Assembly (NCBI GenBank): GCA_964414345.1
Contig: CAYPWF010000111.1
Span: 1 to 7,299 of the forward strand
Origin: Desulfocorpusculum sp964414345
GTDB taxonomy: Bacteria; Desulfobacterota; Desulfocorpusculales; Desulfocorpusculum
DNA: 7,299 bases
Reading direction: 5' to 3'
A model generated the notes under the pieces. The model searched no databases and was not told where the DNA came from. It saw nothing but the letters and a program-made list of their open reading frames with translations. Shown one piece after another: positions 1 to 6,891 of this stretch. Every line of letters starts with the position of its first letter. The first letter of the stretch is position 1. The position numbers and the translations under genes are program-made.

Positions 1-452
1 AGCTTGCAATTGTCTTGGCCATCATAGGGATTGCCGCAGCCATCGGCATCCCCAATTGGGTGGCCGGGAAGCCCCTTAGGGAGTTGAAAGGTGCGGCAAG
101 GCAGGTATTCGGCGAGTTCATGAGGGCCAAAGGAAGGGCCATGTCCACCATGCAGGCGCAATGTGTGGAGTTTGATGTAATCATGAAAAGTATGCGGCTA
201 ATGGAAGGAGGGCTTGGATGTCTCAAGGCCGGGACTGACACATGCGTATGGAGTCAGGTGCAAGAAGTGCCGGTCTCCTTCTTGCCTAAAAACGTAGCGG
301 TGGTAGGCACCCCGTTCGGAGATCGTAGGGCCGTCTTCAACGTGGATGGAACCGCAGAGTCGGGGAGAGTGACCCTGCAAAGCCTCCGCGGGGACCGTTA
401 TCAAGTGATAGTCCACTGGACGGGGAGGATCAGAATAGCCAGGGGGTCTTGA
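1..452 (+). CDS. fimT: GspH/FimT-family minor pilin, copy 1 (5' end cut off by the window)
   Basis: Type IV pilus pseudopilin of the GspH/FimT family, an inner-membrane protein that joins the minor-pilin priming complex. The reading frame is open from base 3; bases 1-2 (AG) fit the end of the Glu+5 GAG codon of a prepilin signal, so the start codon and leader peptide lie upstream. The visible part begins in the hydrophobic N-terminal helix (LAIVLAIIGIAAA), followed by GIPNW and GKPLRELK, then a soluble domain with a Cys pair (GC...TC about 9 residues apart) and the family-like GTPFGDRRAVFNVDGT strand region. It is clearly paralogous to the next gene, sharing these blocks in the same order, but is shorter near the C-terminus, lacking the segment with the third Cys. 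An internal TTG at 15 is not a credible start because it falls inside the helix. The TGA stop overlaps the next ATG. Confidence 0.88.
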   Translation, partial: LAIVLAIIGIAAAIGIPNWVAGKPLRELKGAARQVFGEFMRAKGRAMSTMQAQCVEFDVIMKSMRLMEGGLGCLKAGTDTCVWSQVQEVPVSFLPKNVAVVGTPFGDRRAVFNVDGTAESGRVTLQSLRGDRYQVIVHWTGRIRIARGS

Positions 453-976
453 TGTTTATCGTCAAGAAAAATGGGAGTAAGGGGAGTCGCGGTTTCAGCC
501 TAATCGAGCTGATGGTGGTGGTAGCCATAGTGGGAATTGCTGCAGCCATAGGGATTCCCAACTGGATTGCAGGAAAGCCTTTGAGGGAACTTAAGAAGAC
601 CTCCAGAGACGTTTTCGGCGAGTTCAACAGGGCCAAGGCCAGGGCGGTCTCAACCATGAGGGCCCACAGGGTGCTTTTTGCGTCTGACGGAAGAAGCTTT
701 AGGATTCAAGAGGGTGCCACTGGATGTGTAAGAGCCGCCCAGGACGCCGACTGCAATTGGAGTAACGTGGCCGAGCTGCCACCGCGTTTACTGCCATCCA
801 CGATCAGCATAAACGGCACCCCGTTCGAAGACAGAAGCGTGATTTTCAATGTCGACGGAACGGCATCTTTGCCGTCCACTGAGGCCAACAGGTGCGTGGA
901 GCTGAGGGCCAGTACCGGGCAGGGCTACAAAGTGAAGGTGGACACAACAGGCAGGGTCTGGATGGAGAGGTCGTGA
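452..976 (+). CDS. fimT: GspH/FimT-family minor pilin, copy 2
   Basis: Complete 174-residue prepilin of the GspH/FimT (FimT/FimU) family. The start ATG at 452 overlaps the upstream TGA and sits 5 bases after AGGGGG (441-446); the TTG one codon earlier is less likely. A basic 14-residue leader ends in Gly, giving the prepilin peptidase site G|FSLIEL with Glu at mature position 5, then a hydrophobic helix (MVVVAIVGIAAAIGIPNW). The soluble domain carries GC...DC and a later RCVEL cysteine plus the GTPFEDRSVIFNVDGT block. Known role of the family: one of the minor pilins that prime pilus assembly together with PilV, PilW, PilX and PilY1. Its closest visible relative is the gene immediately upstream, so the pair looks like an old tandem duplication. 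FimT and FimU cannot be told apart from sequence reading alone, so the symbol is family-level. Confidence 0.92.
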   Translation: MFIVKKNGSKGSRGFSLIELMVVVAIVGIAAAIGIPNWIAGKPLRELKKTSRDVFGEFNRAKARAVSTMRAHRVLFASDGRSFRIQEGATGCVRAAQDADCNWSNVAELPPRLLPSTISINGTPFEDRSVIFNVDGTASLPSTEANRCVELRASTGQGYKVKVDTTGRVWMERS

Positions 977-1413
977 TGAAAAGACCATGTTTCAATAAGC
1001 AGTCTGGATTCACCCTGTTGGAAGTGACAATAGCGCTTTTTATTATCGCCGTTGCCCTCTTGGCTATGGCCAGAATGCAAACCCGTTCCATAGACGCGGC
1101 TGAGTACAGCGGCCGGATGGCGGTGGCCCTCAGGCTGGCCCAGGACGTCATAGAACAGATACAGACAAACAGCTTTGGAACTGCAGCCAGCAGCACAAGC
1201 CCCCAGGTTTGCCCGGGAGGAGCTGCAGAGGCCGGGGTAACATGCCCCACACTCTTGGACCCGGAAGGTCGTTTAGGACGGTTCAGCCGCACATGGACGG
1301 TAACCCAGACCGCAGCGTGGCCGGGTGTGGCGCAGGCCAATATAAGGCAGATTGAGGTGGTGGTAACCTGGGGGCAAAGACAGGTGAGGCTCACAAGTCT
1401 TCTTACTCAATAA
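976..1413 (+). CDS. pilV: Type IV pilus minor pilin PilV
   Basis: A 145-residue prepilin matching the PilV family. The leader MKRPCFNKQSG is cut before FTLLEV, with Glu+5, and the helix reads TIALFIIAVALLAMARMQ, the typical PilV pattern. It is followed by ALRLAQDVIEQIQTN, corresponding to the conserved LAQD..E.I stretch of PilV proteins. The rest is a short soluble domain with a Cys pair (QVC and VTC, 11 residues apart). ATG 976 is chosen because it overlaps the preceding TGA, follows GGAGAGG (964-970) by 5 bases, and gives a normal leader length; the open frame extends further upstream only into the previous gene. PilV is a minor pilin of the tip/priming complex. The gene is translationally coupled to its upstream neighbour. 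Confidence 0.92.
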   Translation: MKRPCFNKQSGFTLLEVTIALFIIAVALLAMARMQTRSIDAAEYSGRMAVALRLAQDVIEQIQTNSFGTAASSTSPQVCPGGAAEAGVTCPTLLDPEGRLGRFSRTWTVTQTAAWPGVAQANIRQIEVVVTWGQRQVRLTSLLTQ

Positions 1414-1432
1414 AAAAGGTCTGACTTTTTTT
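1412..1432 (+). promoter_or_regulatory. A/T-rich stem-loop between pilV and pilW
   Basis: A run of A's after the pilV stop can pair with the run of T's before pilW: AAAAAAGGT (1412-1420) with ACTTTTTTT (1424-1432), a 9-pair stem including one G-T pair and a 3-base loop. It begins inside the pilV stop codon and ends just before the pilW ribosome-binding sequence. It could be a weak terminator, an RNA-processing site or a translation modulator; the low G+C of the stem makes strong termination unlikely. The function is inference. Confidence 0.3.
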
Positions 1433-1441
1433 GGGGAAAGG
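1433..1441 (+). promoter_or_regulatory. Ribosome-binding sequence deciding the pilW start
   Basis: GGGGAAAGG precedes ATG 1443 and favours that start over an in-frame TTG at 1431, which has no such sequence in front. The spacing is short for the AAAGG part and about 6 bases for the GGGG part, so the alternative in-frame ATG at 1467, preceded by AAAAAGGG three bases away, remains possible. Confidence 0.5.
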
Positions 1442-1442
1442 C

Positions 1443-2405
1443 ATGGAACCGGCAGAAAAAGGGCTCATGAGACATGAATTTTTGAGGAGCCGTCCAGTGA
1501 GGGATTCTGCGACCACTAAGGGATTCACTCTGGCAGAGGTGATGCTGGCCATGGTCATAACAGCCATTCTCATAGCCGGCATATATAACCTCTTCGGTTC
1601 CCAGGAAAAATCACAGGTCCTGGTGGACCAGATGGCCGAGATGAACCAGGATCTGAGGGTGGCGGCCACCATGATAACAAGGGACATGAGAATGGCGGGA
1701 TACCACATGGAAAACGCACAGGCCACCTCCGGAACAAATCCTGTAACAGGTCTTGGCGGGCCTGTAAATGCAATAGAGATTGTGGGAGGTTCTTCCGCAG
1801 CGCCGGATGCCATAATCGTGACGTACGCTGACGCAAATTTAATGACTACTATCACGTCTCCGATGCCGAGCCCTAGTGCGGAGTTGAATGTGAGTGGGGT
1901 GTGCGCTTCGGGGGTCTCGTACTCGGAAGCCGAGTGCCTTGCAGGAGGCCAGAAGCGCTGTTTCTGTGAGAATGACCTGGTAGTCATAACAGACGGGGCA
2001 AATTCCAGCGTATTCTGTGTCACCCAGGTCCAGGCTGCTAGCCTGAAGTTACAGCACAATCCAGGCGAAGGAGATCCCTGTGGGGAGTATAACGACCCTG
2101 GGGGGCACGGCACATTCCCTGGGTACGGCTCGGGTTCCAGGCTAATGAGGTTGACCAGAAAGCGATACGAGGTGGACTTAAGCGATGCCAGCCGCCCTGT
2201 GTTGCGGATGACAGAAGGAGTCGGCCTGAACGGCGCTCAGCCCATGGTTGATTACATAGAGGATCTTCAGGTACAGCCCACAACAGCAAACCAGCGATCC
2301 TACACCGTCACCTTGACCGCCAGGACCAGGAAGCCCCTTCCAGGGATTGGCGGGATCAGGAGGAAGAGTATCACGGAGACTGTGAGGGTGCGTAATATTC
2401 CGTGA
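1443..2405 (+). CDS. pilW: Type IV pilus minor pilin PilW
   Basis: PilW-family prepilin, 320 residues from ATG 1443. A 27-residue leader ends in Gly before FTLAEV (Glu+5), followed by the hydrophobic helix MLAMVITAILIAGIYNLF. Starting at ATG 1467 would give a 19-residue leader, closer to the usual length, so the start is uncertain by 8 codons. Downstream is a pattern seen in PilW proteins: LRVAATMITRDMRMAGY after the helix, then a large beta-rich domain ending in a conserved-looking tail (EDLQVQ...TVTLTARTRKPLPG...ITETVRVRNIP). A block encoded at 1902-2081 contains six cysteines, including KRCFCEN, and may form disulfides in the periplasm. PilW belongs to the pilus-priming minor-pilin complex and is among its largest members. 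It lies 29 bases after pilV and 48 bases before pilX. Confidence 0.88.
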   Translation: MEPAEKGLMRHEFLRSRPVRDSATTKGFTLAEVMLAMVITAILIAGIYNLFGSQEKSQVLVDQMAEMNQDLRVAATMITRDMRMAGYHMENAQATSGTNPVTGLGGPVNAIEIVGGSSAAPDAIIVTYADANLMTTITSPMPSPSAELNVSGVCASGVSYSEAECLAGGQKRCFCENDLVVITDGANSSVFCVTQVQAASLKLQHNPGEGDPCGEYNDPGGHGTFPGYGSGSRLMRLTRKRYEVDLSDASRPVLRMTEGVGLNGAQPMVDYIEDLQVQPTTANQRSYTVTLTARTRKPLPGIGGIRRKSITETVRVRNIP

Positions 2406-2411
2406 GCCGCG

Positions 2412-2439
2412 CTCTTAATGGGGGGAAGGTAAGAGTTTT
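2412..2439 (+). promoter_or_regulatory. Stem-loop plus short T-run between pilW and pilX
   Basis: CTCTTA (2412-2417) and TAAGAG (2430-2435) form a perfect 6-base inverted repeat, extendable by a G-T pair, around a 12-base purine-rich loop, followed by TTTT (2436-2439). It starts 6 bases after the pilW stop. This is the outline of a weak terminator or attenuator, but the stem is short and A/T-rich and the operon clearly continues, so partial read-through or RNA processing is the most that can be proposed. Confidence 0.3.
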
Positions 2440-2440
2440 G

Positions 2441-2447
2441 GGAGGGG
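2441..2447 (+). promoter_or_regulatory. Ribosome-binding sequence of pilX
   Basis: GGAGGGG lies 6 bases before ATG 2454, a near-ideal position. It supports this start over the in-frame ATG at 2469, which has only a weak GGGTG in front. Confidence 0.65.
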
Positions 2448-2453
2448 CGGGAC

Positions 2454-2951
2454 ATGAATCCGGGTGTGATGAAAAATAAGGCGACATGGGAAGACAGAGG
2501 AGAGAGGGGGGCAGCTTTAGTCGTAGCTCTCCTGGTTATGGTGATATGTGCCCTTTTGGGAGCCGCCTCTATCCTTACCAGCAATACGGACATGCAGATA
2601 GCCATGAACGAGAAGGTCTACCACGAAGCCCTTATGAATGCGGATGCCGGGGTCCAGTGGCTCAGAACTCAAGACCTGGAGGAGATGTCTGGATTTGCGA
2701 ATATGAACGCAACGAACAGCATCTTGGCTTCAGCTGGTTCGGCCACAGGAATCCGCTTTCAGATTCCGCAGCCACCTCAGTTTGTATGGAACGATCCCAG
2801 GGCCGGAAACGCGGCCGTTTACAGGGTCAGGTCCAGGGGGCAGGACCGCACCGGGCGGGGACAGGTGGAAATCGAGGCCGAGATCCGCGTGGCATTTCAG
2901 GAAGGTGAAGTAAGATCAGAGGGCCTTCCCGGCTACGCCGGCGCCAATTGA
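2454..2951 (+). CDS. pilX: Type IV pilus assembly protein PilX
   Basis: A 165-residue protein with the PilX N-terminal signature: a charged leader ending in ERG, then AALVVALLVMVICALLGAAS as the membrane helix, then TDMQIAMNEKVYHEALMNADAGVQW. The last part corresponds to the conserved region after the helix in PilX proteins, where AEAG is usual and ADAG is seen here. Residue 5 of the presumed mature protein is not Glu. This is common in PilX and in GspK, and is associated with a position at the very tip of the fibre. The remaining about 95 residues form a short soluble domain ending EIRVAFQEGEVRSEG. The role, from the family, is a minor pilin that promotes pilus assembly with PilV, PilW, FimT and PilY1. 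A 140-codon frame overlapping it in another phase (2486-2908) is a shadow. Confidence 0.85.
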   Translation: MNPGVMKNKATWEDRGERGAALVVALLVMVICALLGAASILTSNTDMQIAMNEKVYHEALMNADAGVQWLRTQDLEEMSGFANMNATNSILASAGSATGIRFQIPQPPQFVWNDPRAGNAAVYRVRSRGQDRTGRGQVEIEAEIRVAFQEGEVRSEGLPGYAGAN

Positions 2952-2973
2952 TGCTTTTGGGCCAATGAGGCGG

Positions 2974-2980
2974 AAGGAGG
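2974..2980 (+). promoter_or_regulatory. Ribosome-binding sequence deciding the pilY1 start
   Basis: AAGGAGG, 5 bases before ATG 2986, is the best Shine-Dalgarno match in the window. It lies inside the frame that would be added if translation began at the upstream in-frame ATG 2965. That ATG has no comparable sequence, so 2986 is preferred. Confidence 0.75.
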
Positions 2981-2985
2981 TTTTC

Positions 2986-5900
2986 ATGATCGGTCACAAG
3001 GCCAAGCTTCTATGGGCGTTCTTAACCCTCTTTCTTATTAATACAAAAGCCATGGGCGAAGAGCCGCCATTTTTTAGGGCCGAGCCCCAATACCCCAACG
3101 CCTTTATAATTTTCGACAATTCCGACTCCATGCAGGACGTACCTTACCTGGATGTGAACGGTCTCTCTGTAAGACCAAGCAACCGGCAGTGGAGGCAAAA
3201 TGTCACGCTGGATTCAAACAACAGGGTGACCGGATGGGAAGATGTGACTTGGCCTGACGTGCTACCGTGGCTGGATGAGAACGCCAATCCCACCAGGGTG
3301 GCATCGGGGGGAGACCATCCCTCGAGCAAGCTTTATCAGGCCAAGCTGGCCCTAAATGTAATCCTGGACAATATAAACGAGGTGAACCTGGGACTTGCAA
3401 CATACATGAGCCAGAGGGATCCAAGGGTGGTGGCCAAGTACTATAGAGTCGTGCCGGCTGTCCCTGGCACCACCACCGATGATCCCATCTACTGGCAAGT
3501 GCTTGAGCTAGCAAACAATCCTACCAATGACAACAGAACAGTCTACTCTTCCACGAGCAGTTCTTTCAGTTTTTGCAGCTTGACTTTCACCGGACTGGGC
3601 GTTGGGAACACTTTCACTGTTCCGCGAACATGCGCCCAGAGTTCCCCGCCGGATCCGGCGGCGTGCTCACTTAGGACGGAGACCATAACGTACACAATTA
3701 CAGAGGCAGCAGTGCCTGAGTATCGTGACGGGGCCATATACAGATATAGGTGGAAGTTCTCAGCCCCGTATCGCCGGTACCGTTATACCACCATCACGGA
3801 TGCTGCTGACGCCTATGATCCCTCAGTAGCGCCTGATGGAACTTGGCACACAAGTTACCCTCCGACGGGGGGCCCCAACAACCTGCCCGCTCCGGCCAGC
3901 GGTTATACAAGGGTCACAGATGGAACCGGATGCAGGTTATGGAGGAAGTACGATCCACCCCCTGTCACCAGCTCGGGCACACCGGAGTACTACACAACAA
4001 CTTGGATACAGACAAACGGCGACTGGTCCAGAACTCCAGGCCAGGCTCAGTACATAGATCCTTTCACCCTGGAGGTCACGCCCTACGCCACGAGCGGTTC
4101 CTGGATCTTGGTGCCTCCCGAAGGCATTCATGGAGTGGTGTGTAACACATCAGGCACCATCTGCGACATTGAACCGGCAAGGTATCCGGTTGATTATATA
4201 TGGTACCCGGGCACCTCCACTGTTAACCGTCCTCATGCCTGGAGCTATGTCAAGAAAGACGCTTCCGGAAACTGGGCCCTGTCCAACCAACCCCCCATCG
4301 GGGCACCTGATTCCGGCCCCTATTTCTATCCGGCGGAGGTGGGCAACGAGGGAGGTAACAGGATTGGCAACGACCACCTGGTCTTCGTGAACCTTCCTGC
4401 AGGAAACGACACCAGCATGGCCAACAAGGATGCCATAAGGAATTACGTTAGCTTGCAGCGGTTTTCCAGCCACCCCAGGTATACTAACAATGACTACACA
4501 ACTATGCCTTTCACCTCCTCCATAGCCCCTAACACAGGCCAGGCAGAGACCTGGGCTTCAGGCGGGGGAGGGAAGGCCACCCCGCTTGCTGCCACTCTGA
4601 GGTGGGCCAAGCGTTATTTTGAGAGCTATCTCAGGCAGGATGCCCAAAGCCTCATCTATTGCAGGCAGAACTATATAATTCTTTTGACCGACGGGTTGGA
4701 CACAGCGGATTGCGACCCAGCTTCTGGCGACTACTCCACCTGTTTGACGAGCAGCACAGACCCGAGGTCCCCTGTGGCTGCAGCCCTGGCTTTGAGAAAT
4801 ATCGTGATAGACGAGAAGCTCTACGAAGTCAAAACTTACGTTATCGGCTTTGGCCTGGATCCCTCCCAGGCTGGGACCTTGAATAACATAGCCTCTGCAG
4901 GAGGAACGGGTCATGCCCGCTTTGCCCAGGACGCCGAAAAGTTGGCTCTGGAGCTAAGCGCCATCTTCGAGGAGATAGGATCGAATTTCTACACTCGTTC
5001 TGATCTGACCATCTCCAGGGAAGGGGATCGCATTTACATGGCTTACTTCGAGTACCCAGGCTGGCGAGGACACCTGGCAAAATTCAGCGTTGATCCAACC
5101 AGCGGTGGAGTTGAAAGATGTGATCCCGAGGATCCAACCTGTAAGGAGTGGGGAGGTACTGGTGACGCCGGCTCGGCCCTAAATGCCCAGACTACAAGGA
5201 CAGTGTACACCACTGTGGAGGACGGACGAGAGCCCACAAGAATAGCCTTCAGCACCGACAACCTTACGACCCTCAAGCCTTATCTCCTTCAATCCACTGA
5301 TGACATAAATGGAAATGGCACACCTAACGAGGACGCAGATGCTGCAGCGGTCATAGGCTTTATTCTGAACCCAGGATTTGCCGCAGGGGCCTATGCGGGG
5401 ACAAGAGATCCCTCTTGGAAGCTGGCCGACCTTTATCATACTCGGCCCGTTGTGGTAGGAAAACCACCTTTCAACTTCACATTCAACGAATACCCAACTT
5501 TCAAGTCCACATATGGAGAAAGGGACACAACAGTATTCGTGGGAAGCAACGGCGGCATGCTCCACGCCTTTAGAGCCCGTCACTACGATGACTGCGACAG
5601 GGGACATTCTGGAACAGAGCTTTGTGATGACAACGGGCAGGAAAGGTGGTCCTACATTCCCAAGATGGCTCTCCCAAACTTGAAAAACCTCAGGGTTGAG
5701 CACCAGTTTTACGTGGATTCCCCCCCCACGGTATCCGATGTTTACTCCCAAGGTACTGGAAGCACGGTATTCCCCAGTGCGGGATGGTACACCGTGTTGG
5801 TAAGCGGTATGAGGGAAGGAGGTCGGGGCTACTTTGCCCTGGATGTAACCGATCCTTCCAATCCAAGGGTTCTTTGGGAGTATACTGACAGCCACGGGGA

Positions 5901-6891
5901 CAACAATATGGGCTACACCTGGTCGGTGCCTGCCATTGGGAGGGTGAAGGTGGGGAGTTCCGACAAATGGGTGGCCATCGTTGGAGGAGGGTGGACGGAC
6001 CCGTCTTCACCATCCAACAATAACGTGGGTAATCGTCTCTATATGATAGACATTGAGACAGGGCAGCCTCTCAGCATCGGAGCCACCTACGCGGAGTGGA
6101 CCATAGGAGGGCCCACAAACAGAGTCCCGTCCACGATCAGGGCTGTGGACATGGATGGAAACGGCTACATTGAGAAGATATACTTCGGTGACACTTCTGG
6201 GATAATGTGGAAAATGGACCTTACAGACCCAGATATGGGCAACTGGGTTCCTTGCAAGCTTTTTGATCCGGCGGCCCCCAACTGGCACTCTGAAGTCTCC
6301 GCCCCGCCTACCTTAACAGCAAGGCCCATCTTCCATCCACCGGCAGTGGCCAGGGGAGACAGCGGATACAACCTGGTTTTCTTCGGAACGGGAGACGAGA
6401 TCAACCCTACCACTACAACCACCCAAGACTACTTCTTTGAAGTGGAAGACAGGGGGTCTTTGGTTGCGGGAGACCCCGCCACCTGCACCGGGAGAATAAA
6501 CTGGGTGATAAGTTTACCACTGGGAGAGAAGGTTTTGGCAAGACCCGCAGTATTCAATAGGGTCGTGTATTTCACCTCTTATTCACCCTCGGGACAGTGC
6601 GGCGCAGGCACAGGTTACTTGTGGGGAGTGACCATGTCCAAAGGAATAGACAGCACAGAAGGAGGCCAAGCAGGGCTGGTCTATGACGCAAGTGGTAACA
6701 AGCTTGAGACCCCTATTATGAAAAGGGAGATTGGGGCCGGGGTGCCCACTGCTCCTTTGGTGACAAACGGCAATATCTATGTCACCACCAGCAACCTGCC
6801 TCACAATCCTTTGGAAGGAGAGCCTCCCATTACGATCCAAAGGGTGCCGGGATTGGGTGGCGCGATCAGGGGTTGGAGAGAGGTTTTCTAA
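2986..6891 (+). CDS. pilY1: Type IV pilus tip adhesin/assembly factor PilY1
   Basis: Secreted PilY1-family protein, 1301 residues from ATG 2986. The N-terminus is a Sec signal peptide: basic MIGHKAK, a hydrophobic LLWAFLTLFLI, and a likely cut after AMG (residue 24). A vWA fold starts at about residue 38 with the metal-site motif DNSDS (Asp44, Ser46, Ser48); the other metal ligands are probably Thr532 (GKATPLAATL) and Asp569 (LLTDG), followed by the strand KTYVIGFGLD. About 380 Tyr/Thr/Pro-rich residues with six Cys separate the first and second parts of this fold. From about residue 815 (LYHTRPVVVGKP) to the end is the PilY1 beta-propeller, with VFVGSNGGMLHAF, WSYIPK, GGRGYFALDVTDP and LWEYTD. 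The calcium loop DMDGNGYIE (1055-1063) is followed by YFGDTSGIMWKMDL. An RGDS lies at 1123-1126. Known role: PilY1 sits at the pilus tip, primes assembly with the minor pilins, adheres to surfaces, and controls retraction through calcium. Confidence 0.93.
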   Translation: MIGHKAKLLWAFLTLFLINTKAMGEEPPFFRAEPQYPNAFIIFDNSDSMQDVPYLDVNGLSVRPSNRQWRQNVTLDSNNRVTGWEDVTWPDVLPWLDENANPTRVASGGDHPSSKLYQAKLALNVILDNINEVNLGLATYMSQRDPRVVAKYYRVVPAVPGTTTDDPIYWQVLELANNPTNDNRTVYSSTSSSFSFCSLTFTGLGVGNTFTVPRTCAQSSPPDPAACSLRTETITYTITEAAVPEYRDGAIYRYRWKFSAPYRRYRYTTITDAADAYDPSVAPDGTWHTSYPPTGGPNNLPAPASGYTRVTDGTGCRLWRKYDPPPVTSSGTPEYYTTTWIQTNGDWSRTPGQAQYIDPFTLEVTPYATSGSWILVPPEGIHGVVCNTSGTICDIEPARYPVDYIWYPGTSTVNRPHAWSYVKKDASGNWALSNQPPIGAPDSGPYFYPAEVGNEGGNRIGNDHLVFVNLPAGNDTSMANKDAIRNYVSLQRFSSHPRYTNNDYTTMPFTSSIAPNTGQAETWASGGGGKATPLAATLRWAKRYFESYLRQDAQSLIYCRQNYIILLTDGLDTADCDPASGDYSTCLTSSTDPRSPVAAALALRNIVIDEKLYEVKTYVIGFGLDPSQAGTLNNIASAGGTGHARFAQDAEKLALELSAIFEEIGSNFYTRSDLTISREGDRIYMAYFEYPGWRGHLAKFSVDPTSGGVERCDPEDPTCKEWGGTGDAGSALNAQTTRTVYTTVEDGREPTRIAFSTDNLTTLKPYLLQSTDDINGNGTPNEDADAAAVIGFILNPGFAAGAYAGTRDPSWKLADLYHTRPVVVGKPPFNFTFNEYPTFKSTYGERDTTVFVGSNGGMLHAFRARHYDDCDRGHSGTELCDDNGQERWSYIPKMALPNLKNLRVEHQFYVDSPPTVSDVYSQGTGSTVFPSAGWYTVLVSGMREGGRGYFALDVTDPSNPRVLWEYTDSHGDNNMGYTWSVPAIGRVKVGSSDKWVAIVGGGWTDPSSPSNNNVGNRLYMIDIETGQPLSIGATYAEWTIGGPTNRVPSTIRAVDMDGNGYIEKIYFGDTSGIMWKMDLTDPDMGNWVPCKLFDPAAPNWHSEVSAPPTLTARPIFHPPAVARGDSGYNLVFFGTGDEINPTTTTTQDYFFEVEDRGSLVAGDPATCTGRINWVISLPLGEKVLARPAVFNRVVYFTSYSPSGQCGAGTGYLWGVTMSKGIDSTEGGQAGLVYDASGNKLETPIMKREIGAGVPTAPLVTNGNIYVTTSNLPHNPLEGEPPITIQRVPGLGGAIRGWREVF
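3421..4560 (+). other. Large segment inside the PilY1 vWA domain
   Basis: This encodes about residues 146-525 of PilY1, between the early vWA strand NLGLATYM and the metal-site stretch GKATPLAATL. It is rich in Tyr, Trp, Thr, Pro, Gly and Asn. It contains a strongly basic-aromatic run (IYRYRWKF, YRRYRYTT) and six cysteines (FCS, TCA, ACS, GCR, VCN, ICD). I recognise no named domain. The last part (LVFVNLPAG...DAIRNYV) may already belong to the vWA fold, so the 3' limit is approximate. Codon use looks like the rest of the gene, so recent insertion is not indicated. Confidence 0.6.
5302..5334 (+). other. EF-hand-like loop in PilY1 (possible calcium site)
   Basis: Residues 773-783 read DINGNGTPNED, an Asp/Asn-spaced loop resembling a calcium-binding EF-hand or dockerin-type loop (acidic or amide side chains at positions 1, 3, 5 and the end). 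It lies just before the C-terminal propeller. Binding is inferred from the motif only. Confidence 0.45.
6148..6174 (+). other. Conserved PilY1 calcium-binding loop
   Basis: Residues 1055-1063 (DMDGNGYIE) fit the DxDxDxxxD-type loop known from Pseudomonas aeruginosa PilY1, with Asn at position 5 and Glu at position 9. The following YFGDTSGIMWKMDL matches the conserved strand after that loop. In the Pseudomonas protein calcium binding here controls pilus retraction. Confidence 0.7.

Noticed and set aside
1403..2113. Long open frame on the minus strand (236 codons) opposite pilW.
   Set aside because: It is antisense to a clear PilW protein, has no recognisable family features, and ends inside pilV; it is a by-product of codon choice. 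The same holds for minus-strand frames at 846-1394 and 5179-5895.
2486..2908. Plus-strand frame of 140 codons overlapping pilX in another phase.
   Set aside because: The pilX frame has the PilX signature and a good ribosome-binding site; this one shows only low-complexity Arg/Gly/Ser composition.
2965..2985. Upstream in-frame ATG for pilY1 adding seven residues.
   Set aside because: It has no ribosome-binding sequence; AAGGAGG lies directly in front of ATG 2986, which gives a normal signal peptide.
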